The notes below the pieces were generated by a model. That model saw only the letters and a program-made list of their open reading frames with translations, was not told the DNA's origin and searched no databases. A DNA stretch of 64,000 nt from Chrysophaeum taylorii (Eukaryota; Sar; Pelagophyceae; Pelagomonadales; Pelagomonadaceae), in assembly GCA_029834535.1 (NCBI GenBank), contig JAQMWT010000594.1:62001-126000 (forward strand), given 5' to 3'. Both the position numbers and the translations under genes were made by a program. This document shows, piece after piece, positions 36,614 through 48,500 of this stretch; the stretch's first letter is position 1, and each line of letters begins with the position of its first letter.

Positions 36614-39548
36614 TTAGCGAGGCATGCTCGCGTTGGCACCGGGCGTGAGCGTAAATTCGGCGTCGGCCGTCACCGACAAGTAGAAGATGCCCTTCTTCCC
36701 CGGTGCGTAAGTGGCCGGCATTATGCTGTAGACGCCGCCGCTCTCGCCGTGGGCTTCCAAAACGAAGTTTGGCGGCGTCGAGACACGGTGGAGTGGGACG
36801 AACGGTGACTCGTTCCATGGCCTCCCCTCGTGGAAGATGCCGGGACCTAGGCGCGAACGTCGACAAAACATCAACGCAGCAAAAAAAATGAACAAAACGC
36901 CGGAAAATCGTGCTGGGCTCGTTTTCGGGTTGCAGGATGGAGCGTTCTCTGGTGAGGTAAAAGCCCATCATGGCTCCGACCATGTCGGCATTCTTCCACG
37001 AGTGCTCGGGTCGCGCGAGGAGGATGTTGACCTTCTTGCAGCTCGGACCAGAGGAAAAGGCGAGTGTATATTTGGGATTGATCTTCCAGGATGGGTGGAG
37101 GTGGCTTCCCCCGGCATTGACATCGGTCCACTCGCCAACGACCGTCCTCGATTTTGTCTCCGGGCTCGCCTCGACCGAGAGTGGCGCGTCGCTGTGGACC
37201 TCGAGCACAAAGCTTCCTTCAACCTCGCTCTCGGTGAGGCTCGGCACGACGACGATGCCTCTACTAAGCCGTCTGCGCGGCACGGCGGCGAGGAAAAGAG
37301 TGGCCACCGCCGCGTCGTCAAACGAGCTCGTGGCGTGCCATTCGTTCTTGTCGAGCAACACCTTGCGGCTCGGGAAGCTCGTCGTGTTCTCGAGGGCCGA
37401 GTTCACAGAAGCCGCCCAGGTACTCCCGCCAATGGTGTCGAGGATACCTTGACTCTCGAGGAAGCGCGACGACTTCGTGGTCTTCTTTTTTAAGGTCGAC
37501 TCCTTGGTCGGCTTTGGCTCGCCGAGCGCGTTCGTCCGCGGCTCCTTGCCTTGCTTCTCGCACTCGGACGCCGCCTCCGCGTTGCACGACGCTACGAGGC
37601 CTATGCGAACAATCTTCTCCTGCCCTTGCTGCTGCTGCTGCTGCTGCTGCTGTTGCGATGACGACGACGACGACGACAACGACGACGTGGGAGCACGCTG
37701 CAGAGGTGCCGCCTCGCCTTTTACGCCGGCCTCGGAGTCATCGTTTCGACGCAAGACGAGCTTGACGTCGATTGGCACGCCACCGGTTCCGCCACCGGAG
37801 ATGGGCGTGTCGTCGTTGGGCTCGATGAGCTTGAGAAAATATTGTGGGTTGTGGCACCAGCGGGGCGCGAGCTTTAGGTTGCCTTTGGCATCGACGTTGA
37901 ACGGGGCACCGCCCGCCGTGTTGTGTTCGGGCGCTGATTTCCAAATACCACGAGCGTAGTGGCTGTGCGTCTCCGGCACCACCTGGACCGTGAGGTCCAA
38001 GGGTGAGAAGGTCCGGAATACGAAACTGCCCTCGCGCCCTCGCGTCGACGTGTGGACAACCACGCAGTAGTTCCAACCCGGCTCGAGCTTCACCTTGGCG
38101 AGCGAGACCTCGCGAACCGCCTTCGACGGCGCCGTCGCCGTGACGACCCCCTGGACGACCGAGAAGATGCGGACGTTGTCGGCCGAGCGTTTTGTTCGTA
38201 CGATCTCGAACCCAATTTCGGCGACGGCCTTGCGTCCGGTTGCCGTGCGCTGGCACGACTGCATCAACGACATATGGACCTCGATGGCCTGGGTCGTCGA
38301 CGCGCGAAACTGAGGATTGTTGAACCAACGTGGATTGTTGTCGTCGCACCGCACGTGCTTGCTGCTCTTAAGCGCGGTCGTGAGCCGGTGCTCCTGCTCC
38401 TCTGCTCGTGGTTCATCGTCTGTGTTCAGCGGGCCGCCGGCAGTTTTGCCGGTCCACCTGCCGCGCACCTTATATTGGCGGTACTTTTCGTCCGGGAACA
38501 AGCGGCAGACGTGAAGCACGTCGAAGCGAGCGCACCAGTCCTCGAGAGTCATGAAAAATGTCCCGGTGGTGGTTCGATCCCACCGGAGCTCTTCGTCCTC
38601 GAGGAGCTTGTTCAGAATCTCCGGAAAGTCGTCCCACTGCGTCGAGCCGTTGGACCACGGCCCTCGCCAGTCGCCGCGGCCGTACCACGGGTTTCTGACC
38701 AGAACAAACTTGTTCTCGCCAACCTCGCGGATCGCCACGACACAATAAGCGTGCTCCACGAGTAACCCAAGCGGGGTCTCGCGTTGCGACGGGATGTCGT
38801 CGTGTTCTCCGTCGACGACCGTGCAGCACACGACGTCGCGATTCGCGCGCAAGTGCTGTTCGAGCACGTCCCAGAGCGGTTGGTGGGAGGAACCCCTGAA
38901 CTCGCTCAGCGCTGTCTCCTCGGCCGTCCCCCCCGTCAAGTCCACCAACGCTTCCGTCAGAGATCCGCTCGCGAGCGCCTCGAAATTTCCCAAGGCCTTG
39001 GCGTAGGCCTTGGCCAGGAGAGCGACCCACAGCTCCCGACGATCCGAGCAGTGCCCGCTGATCGGCGTGTGGTGGCCGGCGTCCGCGACGCACGGAATCC
39101 GCGTGTCCGTCACGACGTCTTGCCATTCACCCTCGCGATAAAACCGGCACGTGTAGACGCCCCACGTCTTGAAGTCGTCGGGCTCGCTCCCAAACAAGTT
39201 CTCGACTAAGAATTCGGGGTGCCCAGAGATTGCCGCCATCGCGCCGAGGAGCCACGCGTCTCCCATCCGACCCTCCACCAGGCTGCTACACGTGGTCTCC
39301 TCGCCGACGAAGTACTCGGGTGATTCGCAGAGCTCCTGCGGCCGCACCCACACGATGGGGTTGCTCAAGGCGGCGTCGTAGGTTGGGATTTTCGATTCGT
39401 CCCAGTACACCGACGCCGTCATGCCCCCGAATTCCACGTCATAGTACATTTCGCCGTCGCCGTGCGATGATTCGCGCAGCCGGTGAATGATCTCATCCTC
39501 TTCGCACAGCAGCGTTTCTTCTTCTTCTCCTCCTCCTTGAGTCGCCAT
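36614..39548 (-). CDS. Calpain-like protein with catalytic Cys replaced by Ala (pseudoprotease) and repeated C2L/domain III modules
   Basis: Two exons (39548-36899 and 36846-36614; 52-bp intron, phase 1) give about 960 residues. Residues about 55-350 form a calpain protease core. The nucleophile motif, normally GxCWL, reads VEGRMGDAWLLGAM, placing Ala at residue 98. The other two triad residues are kept: His266 in VEHAYCVVAI and Asn286 in LVRNPWYGRGDWRGPWSN. Three or four domain-III/C2L beta-sandwiches follow, each with a GxW...AGG...NPQY-type signature (GRWTGKTAGGPLN, GIWKSAPEHNTAGGAPFN, GEWTDVNAGGSHLHPSWKIN). The last module is completed only after splicing (GIFHEGRPWNESPFVPLH, GKKGIFYLSVTADAEFTL). 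A Ser/Gln run lies near residue 630. Without the Cys it should not cleave peptides; a regulatory or scaffold role is inferred. Confidence 0.87.
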
Positions 39549-39560
39549 CACGGGCGGGCG

Positions 39561-41357
39561 TTAATATCGAATTCCGTTGAGCTCAGCAAGGGTTGTCAGC
39601 AGATGGTCGTTCCAGTCGTCGGGTGGCCCCGGCAGGCAGTAGTGGAGGCAGTCCGATTTGCTCACGTGCCTGTCTCGGCGACGATTGCTGATGTAGTAGG
39701 CGTCGATGTAGTGGAAAAGGTGCGGACCGAAGGATTCTAGGGCGACGTGGACGTTCTGGCCTTGGACGACGTCCCACTTATACCGATGGTGCGGCCGTGG
39801 CGTGTACACCTTCGGATTGACGTCGCTGGGGTGCTCACCGCAGTCGGCGTGTCCCGGCACCGTCGTGCGCCAGAACAGTAGTTGGCGGCCCTTGGCCCGC
39901 TTGGACTCGAGGATATACTTCGCAAATTCTCGGGTTTGGTCGACGAGTCGCAGCGTGTCGACGACGTGGATGCCGCGGTTAAAGACGAGGACGTCGTAGT
40001 TCTGAAGTTGATACTTGAACGGCCAGCAAAAGTCGCAGCCACGTAGGTCGGCGCTGCCTTCCATTTCGGTGAGGAGGTCGTTTCGGATGTAAGCGACCCG
40101 CGCGCCGCCGCACACGATCGCGGGCTTGGGACGCGCTTCTCGCTGCTGCATGCCAGTCTGGCCTTGAAAACCGGCTCGAAATGAGAGTGATTCCCATTGC
40201 TGGAAGCTCGTGCTATCTCCCACAAAGAGCACGGATCGATTGCGCAGCGCAGCACACACGTCAATGTCGCTCCGAGCAACGACGCACGCGGGGTCGTCGG
40301 GATGCCAGTTCCAGTCTACCCAAGCGCGCGCGGTATCATCTTCGCACATTGCCTTGGCCCCGGCCTGCTGTTTGCTGCCAAGGTGGTAGGGCTGCGACCG
40401 ATTTCCTCGGACAAAGGTCCCTTTTACGAGGCACAGATCTTCAAAGGCCTGGCGATGGTACACGTCCCAATCGCCAGCCTGGGACGTCGCGAGCGCATCC
40501 AAGTGCTCGTAGGCGAGGTCGGTCTGTCGCAGCCAGTGCACCTTGGCGCGATCTTCGACGAGATCTTCTCGAGGAGGAAGTAGATCGGCAGGAGGAGGAG
40601 GAGGAGCGCCCGCGCCTCCCGACGGCGCGAACCCCTTTTTTCTCGCGACGACGAAGCGGACGAGCGTCTTCAACGTATCCTCCAAGCGCGCCGCGTCGCC
40701 GATGTGGTCCATGACCTCGCGAAGGCGATCGAACACCGTGCCGCAGTCGCCGACAGAGGCCGACGGCGCGCAGGACCAGACATGGTAGAGGCTCGTGCAC
40801 TGCAGGTTAGGAGTTATCCACCGAACGAACGCGCGAAGCGTCGCCGAGTGCTCGTCGCCGCGACATTGCTCGCGCGTACACCCGCAGCACGAGTTGAAGA
40901 CACTGACCGCGTAATCAACGGGATTGCGCAGCAAGGTGAGCGCGTATGCCGGCACGCCGTGGTCGCGCAGCGCCTCGCGCGCGGCTCGAACGAGCGACGC
41001 GAGCTCGACGAAGCTCGCGTTGGTGATCTCCAACAACTGCTTGCCGCCGAGGTTATCGCCGAAGAGTTCGCGTCTCGTGGCAAGTCGCTCCAACGCCACG
41101 GCAGCCAACGACGGCTCTTTGACCTGAAGGACCCGAAAGCCCCGGCTCCTCAACTGTAAAGCCAACCACGAGCCGCCTACCTTTCCGATCAGAGTGAAAT
41201 GCAACAATTCAACACGCCTGTTTCGGGCAGGTGATAGAGGATGACGACCACTGGTGGCTCGAGGGCTGTGCCGTCGTCAAAGCCGCGAGCTGGGGCGGAG
41301 CAGCGAAAGAGAGTCGAGACAAAAGAACAGCGCCCGAAACAGCGCCCGAAGAAGCAT
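39561..41357 (-). CDS. Sulfotransferase-like domain fused to PC-esterase (TBL/DUF231-type) domain
   Basis: The main exon (41180 or 41176 to 39561) encodes about 540 residues. The N-terminal half is P-loop sulfotransferase-like: GGSWLALQLRSRGFRVLQVK and, later, LTLLRNPVDYAVSVFNSCCG. The C-terminal half is a PC-esterase/trichome-birefringence-like domain: the GDS motif in RNRSVLFVGDSTSFQQWESL, YDVLVFNRGIHVVDTLRL, and a DxxH in SDCLHYCLPGPPDDWN, which together form the Ser-Asp-His set. PC-esterases acetylate or deacetylate glycans; sulfotransferases use PAPS. The 5' end needs at least one short intron: VVVILYHLPETG joins GGSWL across 41 bp (GC..AG) or 35 bp (GT..AG). A further 31-bp intron would connect to an ATG at 41357 (MLLRALFRALFF, signal-anchor-like). 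The start is therefore provisional. It probably acts in the Golgi. Confidence 0.75.
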
Positions 41358-41386
41358 GCAGCCGTTGAAAGAATTGAAACGGAAGG

Positions 41387-42336
41387 ATGCGACGATGGTT
41401 GCCTGCGATGATGATGGTTGCCTCGGCCTATCGTTGCTCCAGTACTGTGGTCGCGACAAGGCGCATGCTGCTCGAGCGAGCGTTGGTCACCACGTTGATC
41501 CCAGTTGGAGGAGCTCAGGCTGTGGTGGAGGAGAGGAGCGTCACAGACGAGATCGAGACGGTGTTCTCCGGCGATGTCGGGCTTGAACTGAGCGTGACAG
41601 AATTCGCACGCGTGACGCTCGGAGGGTTGGCCTCAAAACGGATCGCGATCCGGCGCGTGCTACCCGGGTCGGCGGCCGAGAAGGCCGGACTGCGCGCGGG
41701 CTGGATCCTAGTCTCTGCGAACGGCGTCTCGCTCGAGGGCCGAACGATCGAGGACGTCGCGCGCACCATCGGCGCCGCCGCGAGGCCACTCCGGCTCGTG
41801 ACGCGCGACCCCGAGGCCTTCAATCGCCAGCTCTTACCCGGCGGCCGGATGGAGGCGGTCACGTCCGTGCTCGCCGACTACGACGGCGAGCGCCAGATTC
41901 TCGCCGTCGACCGCCTCAAGGTCCCCGAAATCTGCACCCAAGGGGCTGTGCTCGGCGATTTGCTCGAGGTTCGGTTCGAGGGACGCCTCGAAGATGGACG
42001 CCTCTTCGATGGCTCGGCGATCACCTTCCAGGGAGGTACCTCCGTCCCCGGTCGTGCCGGCGACTCGAGCCTCTATTTCGTGCTAGGGCAGCAGCCCCTC
42101 GGCCAGTTCCCGACTGCGTGGGAGTACGTATCTTGAGCTGTTCGCAGTCCTTTCACTCGTCTTCCCGCAGTCCCGCCTTGGCTGGCGCCTGCGTCGGCGA
42201 AGTTCGCCGAGTCAGAGTCCCGCCAGTTATTGGCTTCCAGGACAAGGGCTCGCCGCGCCGAGGCGTCCCGCCCTTCGCGACGCTCTACTATACTCTCGAG
42301 CTCCTCTCCATCAACGGCGTCGCACTCCCGCGCTAG
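41387..42336 (+). CDS. PDZ-FKBP peptidyl-prolyl isomerase with lumen-type leader
   Basis: Two exons (41387-42123 and 42171-42336; 47-bp intron, phase 2) encode about 300 residues. The leader ends in TRRMLLERALVTTLIPVGGA, a twin-Arg/hydrophobic/AQA pattern that suits a thylakoid-lumen or secretory signal. A PDZ domain (about 70-140) has the usual LPGSAAEKAGLRAGWILVSA. The FKBP domain begins at GAVLGDLLEVRFEGRLEDGR and FDGSAITF. After splicing it ends AWDPALAGACVGEVRRVRVP, DKGSP, PPFATLYYTLELLSIN, the FKBP signature. Expected activity is cis-trans isomerisation of Xaa-Pro bonds; several active-site aromatics are replaced, so activity is uncertain. Its start is about 29 bp from the putative start of the divergent esterase gene. 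Confidence 0.85.
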
Positions 42337-45300
42337 ATTTGTAATATAGCTCTCGCTTATTCCCCCGTACCTCGCCGGCTGCCTGCCTGGCTCTGGCTCG
42401 CCAGAGTCCGTCGTCGCCGGACGCCGCTCTGCAAAGCGCACCAGAAGGACCGGGCTCGAGCGAGAAGGTCCGCACGGGCCTGGTGACGAAGGCACGGGTG
42501 GCTCTATTGAATCCAGCACTCGCAGACTCGGCGCATGTATACTTACTACTACGTGTGCAAGCACTGCACTCCCCTTCTTAGGATTCGACTTTTGTTGTGA
42601 TCGTAAAAAGCTACCTCCCGAAAATTAGTTCCTATGGCCACGGTTCTCGACGGCAGCTGAGACACTCCGGCCTCGCGATCAAGCAGTCTCCGCTTCTCCG
42701 AAATCGCCTTGCCCTCGCGCGATCGCTTGCGGGTGCCGCTTGATCCGTTGTCCTTGTCCACAGACGGCTCGTTTTCGTCCTCGGTTTCCGAGCCGCGGCG
42801 TCCTCCAACGCGTCACGGGAGCCGCGGCATCGTCGCCGCGAGGTTTTTTTTGGCCGCGAGCATGCCTTGAGCCTGCATCATCTTGTTCTCCATCGAAGAG
42901 AGGCTTGCGGCGAACAACATCGGCTCACATATCCGCGGCCGCGAAACGAGACGAGAAGAATCCTTGATCTCGATCGGAAGGCTTTAGTGACCTCTTCCTG
43001 CCCCTTCCCTAGAAAAATTATCTACTCATAATACCATTAATATCAATAATGGTAGGAGGTTTCGAGAACCCGCAGGCATCGTGCAGGCATCGTGTTTTCG
43101 GGCCTTTTCTTGAACTCGACTAGTCGTTACTACTACTGGAGGGCTGAGCCTTTTTCTGCTGGCACGATGCGTGAGGCCGCGACCTTGGACGGCCCTTGGC
43201 GTTGCTCCCCAACGATCGCAACCGAGTCGCCCCAACATTGATCGCCGGGGACTAGGGCTTGGTCGAGCCCGCGATGGCAGGCACCGTGTAACGCGGCGTC
43301 GTCGAGATGAATCGTTGCCACGACGCTCCCTGCGTTCCCACTCCTCTTGGTGCGCACGACACTCAATGAGGTACGCCACGAGGCGTTGTCTTTGGTCCTT
43401 CGTCCAGCTATGCGAAGACTTGCTCGGCTGCGGTGCCAAGCGTCGCGGCGTCGTGAAGTTGAGTCGCGACGGTACGCGCGTCACTTTACCTTGCCAGCTT
43501 TGACGTCTTGACACCCACTCTCTTGGTGCCCGCAACTGCGTCGCGACGACGTGTTACTGCCTCTAGCCACGCCGAGCGAACTTGGGACCGTCACGGGGTG
43601 CTCTCGCTCGCCCGTGCAAAGGAGCTTCGAGGCAGCCAACGCCCTGAGTTTTGTTGGCCGACGCCCCGTACAATCTCGCTTTAGTGCGCCCCGGCGTCGC
43701 TGCGGGACGTATGTTGTTCACAGCCGTGTTCTCGCCGCGATGAGACGTAGACGCTGTTGATGGCCGTGACCAAACAGAGCATATTATTACCCTCGACGGT
43801 CCTCGCGCTCGACACCTACTCGACATTGTGCTCACCAGGCTCCAAAGGGATCGCGGCGACTTTTTTGACTACGGCCCGCTCCGAACGACTCGCTCGAGGT
43901 GCGCTCACCCAACGATGACCCCGCTGGAGCGCGCAGCCGCCAGTGGGCGGAGTCCATAACAGCGACGGCCTCGACACCCACGCAAAAATCTCTTTCGATA
44001 GACGACGCGTTGTCTCTTGTGAGAGGTCGCTTGACGCCGTCGGACGTGATTCGTTCGAGAATCGTTCAACGCATCGCGGCGTTGTGAGCTCGACTTGCGA
44101 CGATTCCTGTTTTCATACACCATACCTATGACGGCCTCACACGGAACCGAGGAGGAAGTCAAATGGGAATCAAGAACAACATGGACTGCCATCCACAAAA
44201 CGCGCGGACTCCCGAAGCTCGAGATGACTGCTGCCGAGTGAAACGAACCATCGAATGCCTCGACCAAAATTCAATGCGCAGCTCGGTGCACGCAAGGCCA
44301 CCATGACGACCCGCGATGGTTCTCGCTTACAGTTTGCACAGCCCACGACCAATACCACCGAAGACTCGCCGAGCGGCCGTACCTCCCATGTTACATGAGA
44401 ACTACAGCGCGCGGGGTCGTCACCTGGGTAACAATCTCCTCGTTCAATTACCTATGTCGCCTAAATTCCGGTGTTGCCACGGAAGTACCGAACAAATTAG
44501 GTGAAGGAATCCCGCGACGTCACTTCCGATTGTCCTCGGCTGGAGCTTTCCTGCGAGTGCCGCTATGGTGATGTCCCATACTGTCGACCCGCCTTCTGTG
44601 TCTTTTTATTTTGAGTGCGGAAGTGCGGAGTCTCGCATGGAAGGCTGGCGTCCGGGTGTTTGCCCCGAGGGGTCTCGGGGCCAGGCGGAGTCGCCGCCGA
44701 GTGGGATAGTACAGGTATTCGTGGCTGTTCTCTTCCTATGCTTTGTCGTTGTCCATAGAGCTGCTGCCCTGCCGGCTATTGTCCCGTTGCACCGCCGACA
44801 TCTTGACGGTGGGCGTGATTGCGGGGTCTGCGGTGAGTCCATGCGCCGAGGTCGACGTCGAAAACGCCAAGTTTCGAATCGAATTTCGAGACGAGAGCTA
44901 ACGCAACCCCCGTTTCGAACGGACGGAATATCTGCTCCAAACTCGTGGGCATAATAATATATCTTGAGATAATAAGTTGATTTCACAGTTTCTATTCTGA
45001 GTTCAGCCAAGTTCTGGGAAGATTTGTTTTTTGGTTTTTTTTTTTGCCTTTTTTTAGGGATATTATGGAATTACAATAATGTAATGTAAGGTGAGTGAAA
45101 CCAAAGGTGTAAAACCTGAAGGCGTGCGTGCGTCGGGAATGTTTGTCGGGAGTACGGAGGAGTACATTTTCGTTGAACTTCTTGTTGGACGACGGCATGT
45201 CGCGAGTCTCTCGACTCGGCTTGCTACTCGGCCGCGCGGGGCGTAATCGTGCGTTCCAGGCGTTCCTGAGCGAAGGAGTCGCTCTTTAGGACGTATTCTC

Positions 45301-45568
45301 GCAGCGCACGGCAGACCGCACCACACCCGAAGAGCGCGCACATCCCCCGGGTTTGGCAGTGGCCACTCGCGTGCGTCCGCTGGCCATATGTTCACGGCGG
45401 GCTTCGCGCCTGCGTGCGGACAGTGTCCCTACCGCGGCACATATTATCTTCTAGAATTCTAGGAACTAGGGCCATTAGCGTCAGTTTTGCTTTTTTGGTG
45501 ATTTAGGGCTTCTAGGATTAGTTTTGGATGACAGATTTATTAGAAAGACAAAGTAATTTGTTTCTGCG
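42337..45568. other. 3.2-kb interval without a supported gene
   Basis: I find only short frames. A minus-strand stretch at about 42550-42930 looks like decayed coding sequence (SSMENKMMQAQGMLAAKKNL, then ETEDENEPSVDKDN and RSREGKAISEKRRLLD), interrupted by stops. Frames at 43026-43535 (minus) and 44565-44954 (plus) are open but have no recognisable motif. From about 44950 to 45568 the sequence is AT-rich, with T-runs near 45030-45060, which may be promoter sequence for the giant gene. Confidence 0.55.
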
Positions 45569-48500
45569 ATGATTTATCTGCCCACAAAAATCTCAGCCAC
45601 GCAAGCAGCACGTTCTTGCGAGTGTAATCATGAGTGTTCTCAGAATCGTCCAGTACCATTCCAACCAATACTTTACGCTTTGCGAACTGGGCTTGCCCCC
45701 GACACGATGCGATACGCCTGGCGTCCTCTCGTGCTCGCGTTTGTGGGCTTGTTGTGGCGCTACGGCTCGCATTCGAATCCCGTTAGACCCTGTCGCGGAG
45801 GCGCGTGCGCGAGTGCGACAGTGAATATAAGTGAGGAGAGCAACAACCGAGGATCATCACCTTGGGGCTACCAGCAGGGATTCAACGAGGCGGAAGCTAC
45901 CTTGTTGGGTGACGGGGGCGCCGGCGGTGTGATCGACGTGATCTTGATGACTGACCGGATTGCGTCGTCTAGCGCAGTCTTGGCATCCGCGTGCGTCAAT
46001 ACTGGAGCGCCGTTGAGATTTCACCTCGTGGTGCCCGACTCGGAGGTCGCCGAGGCACGCGCCAAAATCATGCCGGCCAAGTGCGCGGGAGCGGAGTGGC
46101 GGCTCCTCGCGGAGAGCGCAGTCGTGCAGAGCATACGCGACTTCGGGCTCGCAATCACATGGGAGATCGAGGTGCCGCGGACCAAGTTAAGCGTCCACGT
46201 GCCGCCGTGGGACCATTCGACCAAGCACAACTCCGTCTTCAACTGCCTGCGGTTCTACTTGCCGCGGCTGCCCGAGTTCGCCGACCTCGAATCGATCATC
46301 TTTATGGACGATGACATCATCGTCCAGGGCGATCTTGCGCGACTCTGGGCATTCCCACTTGAAAAGCCTCTGACCGCAGGCTGCCTAAACTGGATATGGA
46401 ATTCGTGCGCGAGAATGGAGGCCTTCCTCGACCTGTCGTACGCCGAGGTTCCCTATCTGGGCTTCGGCGCGCTGCCGCGTGGCGAAGAGGGATCGGTCGC
46501 GAACCTCACGTGCGCGTCCGACGACCAGAGGGAGTGCGCACCCGCTGGCTTCTTCACGTCGCTCGCCGAGACGTCGGCGGCAATTCAGGGCTGTCGCCTC
46601 GATATCGAATGGCTGCGCAGCAAGCGCGCCTGGAACTTTGGGCTCAACAAGTTCAACCTGACCGCGTGGCGCGCCGCGAATGTGACCGAGCGCTACGTCG
46701 CCTGGATTATGGCCAACAAAGAATTTGGCTGGTTTCCGACGACGAGTCTTGGGTACGGCCTCGGCATTGCTTTTCTTACGCTCGCCGACGACGTCATCTG
46801 CACGGACGACGTCGGCATGTCTGTGCTGCACGGACTCGGTTTTGTTGAGCCCGACGATCTTAACCTCAGCGGTATCCCGCTCGACACGATCGGTGAATTC
46901 TATTCGTTGCACTGGAACGGGGATCGCAAGCCGTACTCGCCTACCGACGCGATTCCCGAATATACAGACTATTTCCTCGTGCACACGCCTACCATTAGGA
47001 AGAGCGGGGACGAGGCCCATCGCAGGTCGGCAACTGTCACCGGCAACTCGAGGTCGTTCGTTGTTTGGACCGCGCCCCGAAGTGGGTCGGAATGGTTCAT
47101 GAACATACTCGACCAGCATTCGAACGTTTGCGCATCCGGCGAAGTTCACAGCAGTGGACGCGGTTGGCCGCGCGAATCACTGCTCCCGTCAAACTTGTTG
47201 GGGGACGACCAGGTGGAGGTTTGCCATCCCAAGGCGGTGTGTCACTGGGCGGTTACTTCGCGCCTGCTCGAGAAACTCATTTTGGAAGCTGGGCACAACC
47301 GTACGATCCCGTCCGCGTGTGACGCGCTCCCCAGTCGGGGGCTTGGCAGATATGAAGACCATTACGGAAATCACCTCGGCTCGTTGTGCGCAATATTAGG
47401 GCAAGCCGTGCCGGCCGCGGCGGCCGCTGTCGATGCACGCGGCCGTGAGGAGTCGTGGCTCGCCCAGGTGATGCGGGAGTCCTTCCGTATCTTCGTCTCC
47501 CGTGCCCTTAGTGGTGCTGGTTCATCTCGTGTGTTCAGCTCGCAGCCACATCAACGTAACGCAAGTAGTAGTGGCTGGAGAGGCCGCACACTGTCTGGGG
47601 GTCGTCGACCAGAGCCTCTTTGGATGCCGTGCACCTGCCCACACAATACGACAACGACGGGCACCAAGGTCATGAACGTCTGGCTGGATACCACCCGCGG
47701 CGCGCGAGATGTTTCGCCCTCGAGAGAGAGATATGATTTCTATTTGTTGACCGGTATTCTTGAGGAGCTTGGCTCGAAGATCATCGTCCTCGATCGCGAG
47801 AATCTGTGCGTCTTGCCTTACCTCGCGTTGTCACGTCGTAACCTCAGGTTCGCGGCCTACGTGAGCCTACGCGTTGCCGAGTTGACGCAGAGTTTTCACT
47901 GCCGAGGAAATTCATGCCGCCACGAAGGACGTGTGCGCATCAACGTCAAGCAGCTCCTGGCGTTCGTTCGTAACAACTTGCGCCAACGCGAGAAACGGGA
48001 TGCTCTTCTGGCGACCACGAACTTTGAAGTGTTACGCGTCCAATACGAATCCTGCGTCGAAAACAAACCGGAATGCTTCCGAGACGTGCTCGCCTTCCTC
48101 GCTGTCGACAACAACGAACGTGTGCTAGACGAACTTTTTGCCAGTTCCTCGGACGTGGTCTCCCAAGATGTTCGAACCATGGTGGAGCGCGTGTTGAATT
48201 TTGATGTGGTCGCCAGGGCACTCGTCGACGCTGGTATGGGGTATTATTTGACGACCGACGAAATCAACAAAGTGGTGAATGCTACGTCGAACTTTGGTGA
48301 CGTCGAGGTCAGCAGGATGCCGCCGTCGTCCGAGGAGCTTGGTGATGTCCATGTTCTCATCATGTCTGATCGAGCGCCAGCCCTCGCAGCCACGTTGTCA
48401 TCGATGTGTTCCGCGGCGAAAAATATCGCGACTCTCGTGGTTCACCTGGTGGTGCCGAACAACTCGACTGATCCGGAAATTTGGGATGTCGGTTCTGCTG

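Noticed and set aside
43026-43535. 169-residue minus-strand frame considered as a transposase fragment
   Set aside because: Composition is Arg/Ser/Pro-rich and no catalytic or zinc-binding motif could be recognised.
44565-44954. 129-residue plus-strand frame with a hydrophobic segment
   Set aside because: Single hydrophobic stretch in otherwise shadow-like sequence; no homologue recognised and no splice context.
42337-45568. tRNA or snRNA genes in the gene-poor interval
   Set aside because: Scanning by eye found no convincing A/B box pair or cloverleaf; a tRNAscan-SE/Infernal run would be decisive.
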